From Zhengitettix transpicula (taxonomy: Eukaryota; Arthropoda; Insecta; Orthoptera; Tetrigidae), in assembly GCA_037074705.1 (NCBI GenBank), contig JAYJMR010000014.1, positions 496,001 through 560,000 on the forward strand: a stretch of 64,000 bases of DNA, written 5' to 3'. Positions 27,981-36,834 of the stretch are shown here, one piece after another. The notes beneath the pieces are model-generated. The model was not told the origin of the DNA, did not search any database, and saw only the letters and a list, made by a program, of their open reading frames with translations. Position numbers and translations under genes: made by a program. Within the stretch, counting starts at the first letter, position 1; the number at the start of each line of letters is the position of its first letter.

Positions 27981-29114
27981 TAAGTAGACTTTAGTGTTAT
28001 CGCGATATCGAAAATTATCAAATATTCCTGCTACAAAACCATGTTGATCAGCTTCGCGAGCTTTAACGCCATAAACATTATCTTGTAAATTTAAATTAGT
28101 ATGGATTTCTTTAATATAAGTTAGAATTTTTTCAAGATTTTTCTGAACTTGATCTATTTCTGCATCTGGGTTAGCAAGCTTTTCTATATAATCTTCTAGA
28201 TAGAGAGATTTACCTAGCTTTTTTGTCACTTCTTTAAATGGAAATTCTGCCAGAGGAGCGATAGACTCATCTTTGATTTTCTTGCCCCTTTCTATTTCAA
28301 TATCTATTTTTTCATCTTCTTTATCACCCTTTAAAGTGTATCCCTTTGCTGATGTAATCCTTGATAACTCTTTTCTAACGTTATCACTAAGACCTTTATT
28401 TGACCCATCTAGAAACTGTTTGATTTCATTAAAAAATAAATTTTTAAACGCATAATTACCTTTTAATTCATCACGACTAATTTGTATTGTTCCAGCTTTT
28501 CCACGCACATCCTTAGCAACATACTCTAACACGCTGTCGCTCTTAAGATATAAATGTAATTTTTTTGATTTAGGGGCACCTTTTGGCCTGCCTTTTACCA
28601 ATTCATACTTATCTTTTAGAATTCTTATCACATCAATTTGAAGCTTACGCGCATCTGATTTAGTATAATCTCTACCCATCACATCCTTCCACTCACCCTT
28701 AGTAAATTCAAAATTCTTAGTACGTGCTTGTGAAGATTTAGAATATTGAGCCTCTATATCTTCAGTGAAAATAAAAACACGTGTTTTAGATTCTATTTCT
28801 GCTACAACCTTTAAAGTTCTTGCTCCCTCAAAACGAAAGTGTAATTTCTTTATACCTAGCTTATCATTAAGCTTAGTATCCAATACACTAGAAAACCAAC
28901 CTAAGAATCGGTGAGGAAAAAAACCAACCTTTTCACTTGAATGCAAATAAGATTGTATTTGATCAACCAGCGACTGAAATCTTGCTTCAAAAGATTTATC
29001 TAGTAGATCTACTGGATCAGAATCAGCAGAGGTTACTTCCTGAAAAAGCAACTTTACTAATTCAAAATCTTTAAAATCTTGCGATTTTTCTTGTTGTTGA
29101 TTGTTAGTAACCAT
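27981..29114 (-). pseudogene. CifB-like protein, N-terminal fragment
   Basis: From the ATG at 29114 the frame gives 378 native residues before entering the IS630 end (a further 44 codons read IS sequence). It is mostly hydrophilic with helical stretches. I see a beta-rich patch (LHFRFEGARTLKVVAEIESK, about residue 88) and, near the break, HGFVAGIFDNFRYRDN, which looks like the opening of a PD-(D/E)XK nuclease domain. Position directly upstream of the nuclease-deubiquitylase fragment, same strand, and the general layout suggest the N-terminal part of a CifB-like gene. The two fragments together are about 770 residues, shorter than type I CifB (over 1,100), and their frames are offset by one base. 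So more than the insertion has happened. Family type cannot be fixed by eye. Confidence 0.6.
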
Positions 29115-29207
29115 AACTGCCTCCTGACTTCAATTTTTTACTCTTACCTAAACTCTTTGCTTACTTTCATTTAAGCCTAAGTGACTGAATTTCTGAAAAC
29201 AGAAGCA

Positions 29208-29374
29208 CTAAACTTTGTTTCTAACATCAGTAATCTTCTGCTGTACAGTTTCTACATCTAATGATGAACTTGGCAATTGATCATCGCCTCCACCAACTAA
29301 TTGCTTATTTCTAACTCTAGTAAATACCTCGTACCTTGACTTATCTTTATCCATAATATATTGTATTTGCTCTT
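29208..29374 (-). pseudogene. 3' remnant of a gene upstream of the cifB-like gene (candidate cifA-like C-terminus)
   Basis: About 55 codons of native sequence (YIMDKDKSRYEVFTRVRN, then NKQLVGGGDDQLPSSSLDVE) run from the left end of the IS110 element to a stop at 29208, 93 bases before the cifB-like start. In cif operons the A gene ends shortly before the B gene. With the frame 30605-31715 on the far side of the IS110 element it would make a protein of about 425 residues, near the length of CifA proteins. The link is inferred from order, strand and length. Confidence 0.4.
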
Positions 29375-29409
29375 GAGCAGTTGTGTTAAAAGTCAATAGA
29401 AAAATTGAT

Positions 29410-29462
29410 GTAGCTGTGAATAAATACTTAAAGTTTATGTAGACGTATTTATTCACAGCTAC
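29410..29462. repeat. Perfect 18-bp stem hairpin at the left end of the IS110 element
   Basis: GTAGCTGTGAATAAATAC (29410-29427) is the exact reverse complement of 29445-29462, with a 17-base loop. It lies between the recombinase stop and the element end. An identical hairpin sits at 51529-51581 in the IS110 fragment. It may be a terminator, a recombinase recognition structure or part of a non-coding RNA. Confidence 0.85.
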
Positions 29463-29469
29463 GCTAGTA

Positions 29470-30435
29470 CTAGATAAAAGCAGAATTAGGGCTATATTCC
29501 TTAGTGAACACTCTACCATCTCTTACTAAAGAGTTAGCAAGAATAAGTAATTTTCTCATGGCAGCAGTAGAAGCAACTTTATATGGTTTTTTGTATTGAT
29601 CATATAGTCTATCAAAGAAGATTTTTATATAAGAATTGTACCTTTGTGCACTAAGGATACACATATACAAAACTGTTCTAATTTGCGATCTACCGCCTTG
29701 AATACACCTTTTTCCTTTACTAAAACCGCTGTCTCGATTAAATGGCGCAATTCCAGAAAGGCTAGATATTTCTTTATGTTTAAGAGTTCCTAGTTCTGGC
29801 ATGTAACAGATCATAGTAATAGCCAAAGTTTTACCGGCACCTGGTATACTAGTTATTGACATGTATTTTTTTTTAAGCTCTTGACTTTGATCAATTAATA
29901 CCATTATTTCATCTTCCAAGATTTGAATTTGATTTTGTAAAATTACAAGCAATTCTTCTATTTGTTTGATTATGGATACATCGGTTATCTGGTGAGCTTG
30001 GGTTTTCTGTATCTTTGCCATTTCCACTAGTTGATTTCTGCGAGATAGTTTTTGCTTCAAACAATCAGTATTATTAACATTTAAAGGAGTAACACGCATG
30101 TCTGTATTATTAATATAACGTGAGATGATACTACAGTCTATTTTATCAGTTTTAGTACTAATACCAAGGCTTTTTGCGTAATCTCTAACCCATCTAGGTT
30201 GAATGACATATACTTCAAAACCATTGCTTAGTAAAGTGTAAGCGCATAGTTTTTCGTATCCACCAGTAGCTTCTAATCCAACTTTTGTTACATTATGCAA
30301 ACGTAGAAAGTCAAGCACTTGATCAATAGCTTGTACGTTATTTTCAAACGTTTTATAATAACTAAGTGGATGAATGTGGATGTCTAGTTTAGTTTTGCTA
30401 ACATCAATGCCAGCAATAGTATTTGGTGAATTCAT
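29470..30435 (-). CDS. IS110-family DEDD recombinase (transposase)
   Basis: Starting at ATG 30435, behind GGAGGA at ideal spacing, the product is 321 residues. The N-terminal RuvC-like domain carries the DEDD residues: IAGIDVSKTKLD, KVGLEATGGYEK and STKTDKIDCSII. The C-terminal Transposase_20 domain has SIPGAGKTLAITMICYMPEL and LSSLSGIAPFNRDSG-like sequence (SSLSGIAPFNRDSGFSKGKR). The frame appears intact. Family members act with a structured non-coding RNA encoded in the element ends. Confidence 0.93.
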   Translation of the reverse strand: MNSPNTIAGIDVSKTKLDIHIHPLSYYKTFENNVQAIDQVLDFLRLHNVTKVGLEATGGYEKLCAYTLLSNGFEVYVIQPRWVRDYAKSLGISTKTDKIDCSIISRYINNTDMRVTPLNVNNTDCLKQKLSRRNQLVEMAKIQKTQAHQITDVSIIKQIEELLVILQNQIQILEDEIMVLIDQSQELKKKYMSITSIPGAGKTLAITMICYMPELGTLKHKEISSLSGIAPFNRDSGFSKGKRCIQGGRSQIRTVLYMCILSAQRYNSYIKIFFDRLYDQYKKPYKVASTAAMRKLLILANSLVRDGRVFTKEYSPNSAFI

Positions 30436-30600
30436 AATTCCTCCATAAAATAATATTGAATACTGCATTTTCCACCCTTATATACGAGCCTAAAAGCTCA
30501 ATCAGTTGTTCGGAACTTTCAGTATATAAAACAGAGAAGAGAACCTTGCTCAAAAACGGTTCTTATAACCAAGAAGGGAAACGGTTCCTCTTCTCCATAT
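30436..30600 (-). ncRNA. Candidate IS110 bridge-RNA region (non-coding, structured)
   Basis: The 165 bases before the recombinase start have no frame but much inverted-repeat structure. On the minus strand GAGAAGAGGAACC pairs with GGTTCTCTTCTC apart from one bulged base. Between them GGTT-ATAAG-AACC can form an inner hairpin, and further on GAGC-TTTTAG-GCTC can form another. IS110-group elements encode their bridge RNA in the end upstream of the recombinase. The structure fits that, but no guide loops were matched to targets. Confidence 0.4.
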
Positions 30601-30604
30601 GTCC

Positions 30605-31715
30605 TTATATTGCCATTCTATAACATTTATAAAGACTTGTTTTTAACATATAAGTAAGGGAATTGATAATTTCTGACAATATCTCAATAGCCATATTCCT
30701 TTCGATCAAACAACTAACTCTATACCTGGACGGTGAGTACTGTTCGCTTAACTCATGCAAAAAGTGTTGTCTATGAGCTTCAAAGCCAGGACGATTCCAC
30801 ATGGAGGTCAACATATCACTACCAGATTTAATAAAACTATCATCCGGCATAGAAATAATTGAGTTTAATGCTGAAAACATTGATGTACTATAAGCTTCAG
30901 GAGATAAATCTTCTGGCTTTAAATGTTCAAATAGCTTTCTGGCGTTCTCGAAAGAATGATTTCTTCTTAATATACTTAAAGTGTAATAACATCCATGTTG
31001 TTTAAAATCCCTTTTTAATAATTCATGATATCTGTTAGGATCAAGACGATGTAGACAAAAATCAACCATACCAACATCATCAGTAGAAAAATGTCCTTTG
31101 TTATATGCTGCTTGCATTAATAAATCTTCTTTCCTTTTTGGAGATACGGAATCAATTGATTGCAACTTATTCCAGAAGAATTCCAAGGCTTCAACATGCT
31201 TTTCTAGCATCGCACATCTAAAAGCATAAACGTATGGATGCTCATTATTTAGTTCTAACTGATGTTCCTGGTTATTCATAGCATGTGACCAGTAGATCAT
31301 TAAAGCCCCTTTATCACATCCCTTAACTAAACTCTCTACTGGCTTATTGCCTAATGTTAATTTAAATTCCTCAAAGATAGCTCTTATCTCATCTTCAAAA
31401 CAACACCAACAAGCAATTCTGTAGCGGTCAAAGGAATTGAGAAGATTCTTTTGCCCATCTTCAGCTTTCAAGGTTAGCAATTTTTTCCCTAGTGCATACC
31501 TATCAAGCTCAACATAACCTAAGGTGTCATCGATTTTCCAACAGGTCCCGCTTTCTAAAATTTCCTTAATAAATGGTGTTATTATTGTCCTATTCACGCA
31601 ATAACGTCTGATATGCAATACAATATCTCTTAATTTCTAATTCCTTGAACCCTTTATGAGGGTCATTTTCTTTAATGGAAGTTAGTAATACCCTTTGTAC
31701 ATTTTCGTAATCCAT
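30605..31715 (-). pseudogene. Frameshifted helical-repeat protein, candidate cifA-like 5' part
   Basis: A strong start is at ATG 31715 with AGGAGGGT at 31728-31721. That frame (MDYENVQRVLLTSIKENDPH and on) ends at a TAG at 31592 after 41 codons. The protein continues one frame over as 337 open codons to 30605, so there is a one-base lesion near 31592. The remainder is helical, Cys/Trp-rich and full of short repeats (ALMIYWSHAMNNQEH, YAFRCAMLEKHVEALEFFWN). This repeat style is common in Wolbachia helical proteins. A Cys-Trp, Leu-Asp, Ala-Leu-Gly spacing near its start (GTCWKIDD, VELDRYALGK) resembles CifA proteins. It ends where the IS110 element begins. Either a cifA-like gene or a member of the wider helical-repeat family. 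Confidence 0.45.
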
Positions 31716-32492
31716 GTTTAACCCTCCTGCCTAATAAAGTTTAATACATTTTAGGCATGTTACTCTATCTTTAAAACTTGTCAATCACTATTATAGAAAA
31801 AATTCCTAACCCAAAATAACCTTCGACAAAAGGCTCTTAACAGGCTCAATTCATGATCTTTTGTCTACTTTTTAATTCTGTTTTTTATAAGTCTACCTTA
31901 ATTATTATTCTAAAATGAACTAGTACTAATTTAGCAAAACATATTATTAATATTTCAAGTAAAATAACCATTTCCAACACTCAAAACCAAGGACGGTGAG
32001 AAGTGTTCTTCTTGGAATGCGTTGGTCTACCACTCAATACATACGAACTTTTTAATATAACAATTTAACTATACGCTAAAACTAGCTATATTAGCCCATT
32101 TCATCCACATCTATATACGAACTGTTTTGCCTAATTTTGTTGCAAAGATTTCAAAATTCTATTTTTACAATCGTATTTTTATGCAACGTGTTCTTGCAAA
32201 GGTACGTACTATTTTTGTGTTTCTTGGAAAAAGTAAATATTTAAATTTTTCATAGCACTACAGAGTGTTTTTTTAGTAATATTTCAAAAGATATTGCTTT
32301 TTATAGCAGTAGAGCTTTATTGTGTAGCTAGGTGCTCATTTTTTAATAAAATACATTAAGTAGCTACGCTTCTTTAACTTTATGATTAAAGCTATCTTGC
32401 TATGCAATAAAACCACCAGATAAAAATAAGTTTGACATTTATTTTAAATATGTCATCATTTATAATATATAATTAATAATGGGTGGTAAAGC
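31716..32492. other. 777-base non-coding stretch upstream of the OTU gene
   Basis: I see no gene, tRNA or IS end in this AT-rich interval. The only structure near its right end is an inverted repeat, TGACAT (32433-32438) and ATGTCA (32450-32455), followed by TATAAT at 32461-32466, 27 bases before the OTU-gene ATG. This could be an operator next to a -10 element, but the -35 spacing is poor. Confidence 0.35.
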
Positions 32493-33602
32493 ATGACACG
32501 AGAATCTTTTGATATAGATCCAGAAGTTAAGCAAATTGGGGATGAAAGAATTGAATTTTATTGTACAAGAGGAGATGGTGATTGTTTTTTTCATGCAGCA
32601 TTTGGTGAAGAAGAAGTTTATGTAGCCCATGATGGAGAGAGGCATAGGGCTTACTTGGTTCACAATGCGCAGGAGATGAGAGAGGAGTTAGTAGAATTTT
32701 TTAGAGATAACATGGGTTTGCTTGAAACGCATCTAGGTCTAGCTTGTTACGGTATTACATCGTATGTAGAAAATCATTCAGCAAATTTGGACAATAGAGA
32801 CAAGTATGACGATTTGAAATGTGATTACAGTAAAAGTAATAAAAAAGCAAAAGCAAAGTACCGTGAGGCTTATCTGATGCTTTTAAAAGATCAAGGCTAC
32901 AATATACACCAGGTGGAAATGCCGTATATAGCATCTATATCTAATACTAGAATCATCTTGTACCTTGGAGATACGATAGGACCACAGATATTTGAGCCAG
33001 ACCAAAAAATTGTAGAAAAAGTTGGGAAAATAAATACTGAGCTATGGGGAAATCGAGGGGAAGTAACAATATTTCATAAAGGTGTACGTGGTGTTCATTT
33101 CTCTAAAGCCGAAGTTATTTCAGATGATACAAAACAACCAAAACTTCAGGACAGTGAAACTGATACTTCTAGAATCAGTAGTGATTATTCCGATGTCGCG
33201 CATTCCATCAATGATGATGTTCAGTCAGGGACAGTTAAACATTTACAATTACAAGTGAGTGATGTTCAGGAAGAAACCAATGGAAACCGAAAAAATGAAG
33301 AAGTTCAAGTTCAACCTATCACACTCGTACAACCGGGGTACTTAGAGAGAAACGGTGGTGCTCCACGCAGTACAAAAGGGAATAAGCTACCTATTATAAC
33401 AGCTTTCGTTGGCTCATTGTTAGGCCCATTCATAGCATATCTTGCAGGAGCAGCTACTTTAACACCACTTAATGTTGCTGTTGCAATGTTTATCGTGTCT
33501 GCTGCCATTGGTGCATTGGTAGGTTATGGCATCGGAAAGGTTAGCAGCAAATTCCTTGATCCGTCTATTACTGTACCTGATCCAAAAGGACAGGGGGTAT
33601 AA
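32493..33602 (+). CDS. OTU-type cysteine protease (putative deubiquitylase) with C-terminal membrane helices
   Basis: OTU proteases remove ubiquitin. Bacterial ones are usually host-directed effectors. Of 369 residues, the first 205 form the OTU-like domain: the catalytic motif RGDGDCFFHAAF (D28, C31) near the start and a candidate catalytic His in RGVHFSK (H202). A low-complexity linker follows (about 210-295), then two hydrophobic segments (about 305-326 and 328-350) rich in Gly/Ala that could insert in a membrane. It lies next to cif-like debris and fits the eukaryotic-association cargo of WO prophages, although no phage structural gene is present here. The frame is intact. Confidence 0.8.
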   Translation: MTRESFDIDPEVKQIGDERIEFYCTRGDGDCFFHAAFGEEEVYVAHDGERHRAYLVHNAQEMREELVEFFRDNMGLLETHLGLACYGITSYVENHSANLDNRDKYDDLKCDYSKSNKKAKAKYREAYLMLLKDQGYNIHQVEMPYIASISNTRIILYLGDTIGPQIFEPDQKIVEKVGKINTELWGNRGEVTIFHKGVRGVHFSKAEVISDDTKQPKLQDSETDTSRISSDYSDVAHSINDDVQSGTVKHLQLQVSDVQEETNGNRKNEEVQVQPITLVQPGYLERNGGAPRSTKGNKLPIITAFVGSLLGPFIAYLAGAATLTPLNVAVAMFIVSAAIGALVGYGIGKVSSKFLDPSITVPDPKGQGV

Positions 33603-34068
33603 ATTAGATGGAACAAATTCAAAAGTATGTGCTGTAAATTATAAGCTTAAGTTAGTGGAGTAAGTTAATATTATAAGAAATTTTCTAAAGAAGTTATCTT
33701 ATTTTGCTTTCTTGATGCTTATGGTTTTTGAGCATGCTCAACTACGCTGGATCCAGAGAAGAAGTGCTGTACCAACAAAACCAGCTAAGATTGTTTTGCG
33801 TTGTTTTTGTTGATGGGTTGTCTTTTTTGTCTGTTGCATCGCCATCAAAACATACAGCTAAAGAGGTGCTATCGGTGGCATTTGATGCTTATATTGAGAA
33901 GTTCTAGGCTTTTTTGCTGATTTCACATGTAGGTTGAGATATATCTTGTTATTTTCATTGATATATTTACATAATTGAGTGTCAGTTTCTACCCACTACA
34001 TTAGCTGTAGTAATTTAGACTTAGTTCCTCCCTGGCACATACTCTTTCTGTTGCTTTTATAAATTAAG
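33603..34068. other. Intergenic stretch between the OTU gene and IS256 copy 1
   Basis: This holds one short frame (33734-33907, listed separately) and nothing else I can identify. Its right border is the IS256 end at 34069. The left 130 bases look like decayed sequence with no clear signal. Confidence 0.4.
33734..33907 (+). CDS. Short hypothetical protein or gene fragment (57 residues)
   Basis: From ATG 33734 the frame reads MLNYAGSREEVLYQQNQLRL and then a hydrophobic stretch (FCVVFVDGLSFLSVASPS), ending in AKEVLSVAFDAYIEKF. Composition looks protein-like, but there is no ribosome-binding site and the sequence is unlike anything I recognise. It is most likely the 3' piece of a lost gene. Confidence 0.25.
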   Translation: MLNYAGSREEVLYQQNQLRLFCVVFVDGLSFLSVASPSKHTAKEVLSVAFDAYIEKF

Positions 34069-35412
34069 GGGAATGTTCAAAAAAGTGTGTCAAGCCGCAT
34101 TTTTAGTTCAACTCAATTTTCAATCTATCTGGAAAGAAAATATCAAGTTGAGACATAGTTAAAGCCCAATTAGGGAGAGCCATAATCCACTTTTGCTCTA
34201 CCTTTTTTATAGCACAATATACCTGTTTGTACAAGGCATTTGTACTAGTAAATGAACCCTTAGTTTTAGTAAATTTCCTGATTTGTCTATGCAACCCCTC
34301 AATTGGATTAGTGGTGTAAATCAGCTTCCTAACTGGCCCAGAATACTTAAAATAACTGGATAAGTTTTCCCAATTGTTCTGCCAGGATTTTATAACTAAA
34401 GGATACTTTTCTCCCCATTTTTCTTCCAGCTCAAGCAGATAATTCTCAGCAATTTCTTTACTTGAAGCACGATATATTTTTTTCAGATCATTCATGAAAA
34501 CTTTCACATCTTTACTGGATACATATTTCAGAGAATTTCTTATTTGGTGTACTATACATAGCTGCACTTCTGCACTGGGAAATACACTGTTGATGGCTGC
34601 AGGAAAGCTTTTTAGTCCATCTACACATGCAATCAGAATATCTTCTACTCCTCTTTCTTTGAGGTTATTTAGCACTCCCAACCAAAAGTTAGCTCCTTCA
34701 CTTTCAGCCAAATAAAAGCCCAGGACTTCTTTTCTGCCATTTTGGTCTATGCCCAATATATTGTACATACATTTACTTACGCAATGTCCATCCTCCTTGA
34801 CCTTAAAGAACATCCCATCCATAAATACTATCGGGTATACTGATTGCAGTGGACGACTACGCCATTCATTGATTATAGGCAGTAATTTGTCGGTAATACT
34901 TGATATCTCTGCTGCCGATATTTTGTGATCATAAATTTCCTCAACGTGTGACGCTATATCTCTATAGCTCATACCACTGGCAAATGTGCTCAAAATCTTC
35001 GTTTCAAGCTCTGGATGTAAGCTTGTTTGCCTTTTTTTGACTATTTGCGGCTCAAAACTTCCTTCTCTATCTCTTGGCGTTAACAGCTCAAATGAACCTG
35101 CACTTGTACGTAAAGTCTTTCCATTCCTCCCATTTCTGCGATTATTTTCTTCACTTTCAGCTAATAAATGGTTTTCTATTTCACCTTCTAGACTCGCCTC
35201 CAGCAGCTTTTTTATAAATGGTGTTAATGCTCCCTCCTTTCCTGTCAACGGTCTTCCTTCTCGTATAGACGACAGGATATTTGTTTCCAACTCTTTATAA
35301 TCTACCAATCCGTTAGTTCTGTTTACTACTTTTTGACTCATTGTCAAACCTCCATTTTTTTATATCAATTTATTACTTTTTTTCGGTTTGACACACTTTT
35401 TTGAACATTCCC
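34069..35412 (-). mobile_element. IS256-family insertion sequence (copy 1, 1,344 bp)
   Basis: A perfect 25-bp terminal inverted repeat is present: it starts GGGAATGTTCAAAAAAGTG at 34069 and its complement ends at 35412. One full transposase is encoded. The flanking octamers (AAATTAAG left, TTCCAACA right) do not match, so there is no target duplication. Copies 2 (51684-53027) and 3 (59708-61050) are almost identical. Recombination between copies would explain the missing duplication. Confidence 0.93.
34103..35347 (-). CDS. IS256-family (mutator type) transposase
   Basis: The 414-residue product is a DDE transposase of the mutator superfamily. It has the family's GKEGALTPFIKKLLEASLEGEIE-like N-terminus, YPIVFMDGMFFKV (first Asp), DILIACVDGLKSFPAAI (second Asp) and the C-terminal TNPIEGLHRQIRK (Glu), in the usual order. 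The frame is intact and identical to copy 2. Confidence 0.96.
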   Translation of the reverse strand: MTMSQKVVNRTNGLVDYKELETNILSSIREGRPLTGKEGALTPFIKKLLEASLEGEIENHLLAESEENNRRNGRNGKTLRTSAGSFELLTPRDREGSFEPQIVKKRQTSLHPELETKILSTFASGMSYRDIASHVEEIYDHKISAAEISSITDKLLPIINEWRSRPLQSVYPIVFMDGMFFKVKEDGHCVSKCMYNILGIDQNGRKEVLGFYLAESEGANFWLGVLNNLKERGVEDILIACVDGLKSFPAAINSVFPSAEVQLCIVHQIRNSLKYVSSKDVKVFMNDLKKIYRASSKEIAENYLLELEEKWGEKYPLVIKSWQNNWENLSSYFKYSGPVRKLIYTTNPIEGLHRQIRKFTKTKGSFTSTNALYKQVYCAIKKVEQKWIMALPNWALTMSQLDIFFPDRLKIELN

Positions 35413-35425
35413 TTCCAACAACATT

Positions 35426-36298
35426 TTAGTGAAACTTAACAAGCTTATCTATAGTTTTAGTGATGATTCTTGGAGTATTTGGAGAGACTTCTGAGCCCAG
35501 TCTATTTAACCGCTCTATAGCAAACCCGCTGTTCTCATTTATTATGAAATCACATAAAATATTTTCTATATCTTTAATAACACTTTCATGCTTTCTCAGA
35601 GGATGGTTATTCGGATATCTATGAATGGTTTTGATGCTAGAATACTCAACGAAAGCTTGATCTTTAAAAGCAAGTTGTCTCAATTTCTCTTTGAATTTTT
35701 CTTCTTCATCTCTTGCTAAAAGGCAAGACTTTATCAGTGATTTTATAATCGAGTTTATAGCCTGATGTATTTCAGAATGCACTATAACTTTGATGATATT
35801 TTCTTCCACTATGCAATCATAAGTGCTTTTTTCGCTCTTCAATGACTCTATAAGCATTTTGCTATTTTGCGAATTCAATTCCAGATTCTCTTCACTTATA
35901 GGAGTCATTATAAAGGTATTCTTATTTACCCTGATGTAAAATTGTGGCAACCCTTTAGAACAGGCAAATGCTACATCCTTAGACTCAAGTGCGTGATTGT
36001 ATGAAGAAGAAAGGGTGCTTGCTATAATGCTACTTGGTACTTTCATTCCATGATTACTTAGGTGATTTAACACATTCTCAACATCATGATATGTAAAACC
36101 TGTATCTTTTATCAATTCAACAACTTCTATGCAATTGCGTTGTTTATACTCTATTGTCACTTCTTCTGTAAAAAGAGTTTTAGCTGCTATATGCTTATCA
36201 AGCACTGTGAAAATCTTGATGAAACTCTCTAAATCTTGTTTGTTAATTAATTCAATACTAATTAAGTTTTTGCTAACAATTATAATATTTTTTATCAT
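35426..36298 (-). CDS. Hypothetical protein, 290 residues
   Basis: I do not recognise this protein. ATG 36298 is preceded by a weak purine run; a GTG at 36322 would add eight residues. It has a beta-alternating first 25 residues (IIIVSKNLISIELI), many charged helices, and no signal peptide, membrane helix or catalytic motif that I can name. Codon use resembles the chromosomal neighbours. It ends 13 bases from the IS256 copy, which sits just beyond its stop and has not disrupted it. Confidence 0.6.
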   Translation of the reverse strand: MIKNIIIVSKNLISIELINKQDLESFIKIFTVLDKHIAAKTLFTEEVTIEYKQRNCIEVVELIKDTGFTYHDVENVLNHLSNHGMKVPSSIIASTLSSSYNHALESKDVAFACSKGLPQFYIRVNKNTFIMTPISEENLELNSQNSKMLIESLKSEKSTYDCIVEENIIKVIVHSEIHQAINSIIKSLIKSCLLARDEEEKFKEKLRQLAFKDQAFVEYSSIKTIHRYPNNHPLRKHESVIKDIENILCDFIINENSGFAIERLNRLGSEVSPNTPRIITKTIDKLVKFH

Positions 36299-36394
36299 TT
36301 TTTTCCCACTAAAAAAACTCACTAGATGAATTGTATTTTTAATTCATTAAAAATTGTTTAAAGTGGGTATGCCAGTAACAGTAAGATAAAAAAA

Positions 36395-36766
36395 TCACAT
36401 AAAATCTTCATTATGTATTATATTACATCCCTCGTGTTCATCACTGCCGCTTGTGTAAGCTGTTGCATTAATGCTATCTTCATTGTTATTTAACATATTA
36501 TCCAACTTTCCTTCTTTTTCAAGATCCATCAATTTGTCACATCCAGCAATATGATGTACATAATCACCATTTTCATCAGTAATAAAAATTTGTGGAACTG
36601 TTCTGACGTTATATTTTGATTTAATACCGTCAAACAAATCTGAGTTTTTGAGTACATCAATTTCTTCGTATTTCACACCTTTTTCATTTAGCAACTCTTT
36701 TGCTTTCTTGCAGAATGGGCAGTACTGCTTCACATATATTATAACCTTCCCTTTAGTGTTTTTCAC
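36395..36766 (-). CDS. Glutaredoxin with a C-terminal extension
   Basis: Glutaredoxins reduce disulfides with glutathione. Residues 1-85 form a standard fold: IIYVKQYCPFCKKAKELL with the CPFC active site, the cis-Pro segment VRTVPQIFI, and HIAGCDKLMDLEKEGKL for the glutathione-binding GGxDD region. About 35 further residues, acidic and rich in Asn/Ser, end with DEHEGCNIIHNEDFM. They are not part of the usual 85-residue protein and carry a Cys and two His. It is divergent from ribF, 68 bases away. Confidence 0.9.
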   Translation of the reverse strand: MKNTKGKVIIYVKQYCPFCKKAKELLNEKGVKYEEIDVLKNSDLFDGIKSKYNVRTVPQIFITDENGDYVHHIAGCDKLMDLEKEGKLDNMLNNNEDSINATAYTSGSDEHEGCNIIHNEDFM

Positions 36767-36834
36767 GATTTATCTCCATAGTTTATAAAATACAACTATT
36801 ATATATAAAGAATATATATAAAATATCAAATTGT

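Larger units (their letters stand above)
29375..30600 (-). mobile_element. IS110-family insertion sequence (right end approximate)
   Basis: The left end is set at GAGCAG (29375), where this copy and a fragment at 51494-51683 stop matching. The right end is approximate, near 30600. The element carries one DEDD recombinase and non-coding ends of about 95 bases (with a perfect hairpin at 29410-29462) and about 165 bases upstream of the recombinase. IS110 elements have no clear terminal inverted repeats, as here. It separates two pieces of a candidate cifA-like gene. Confidence 0.75.

Noticed and set aside
32433..32466. TTGACA-like and TATAAT boxes upstream of the first OTU gene as a promoter
   Set aside because: The spacing is 23 bases, too long for a sigma70 promoter. 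I keep only the inverted repeat as a possible operator.
34494..35300. Plus-strand frames of 73 and 104 codons inside the IS256 copies
   Set aside because: They recur identically in all IS256 copies, antisense to a clear transposase, and have no start signals.
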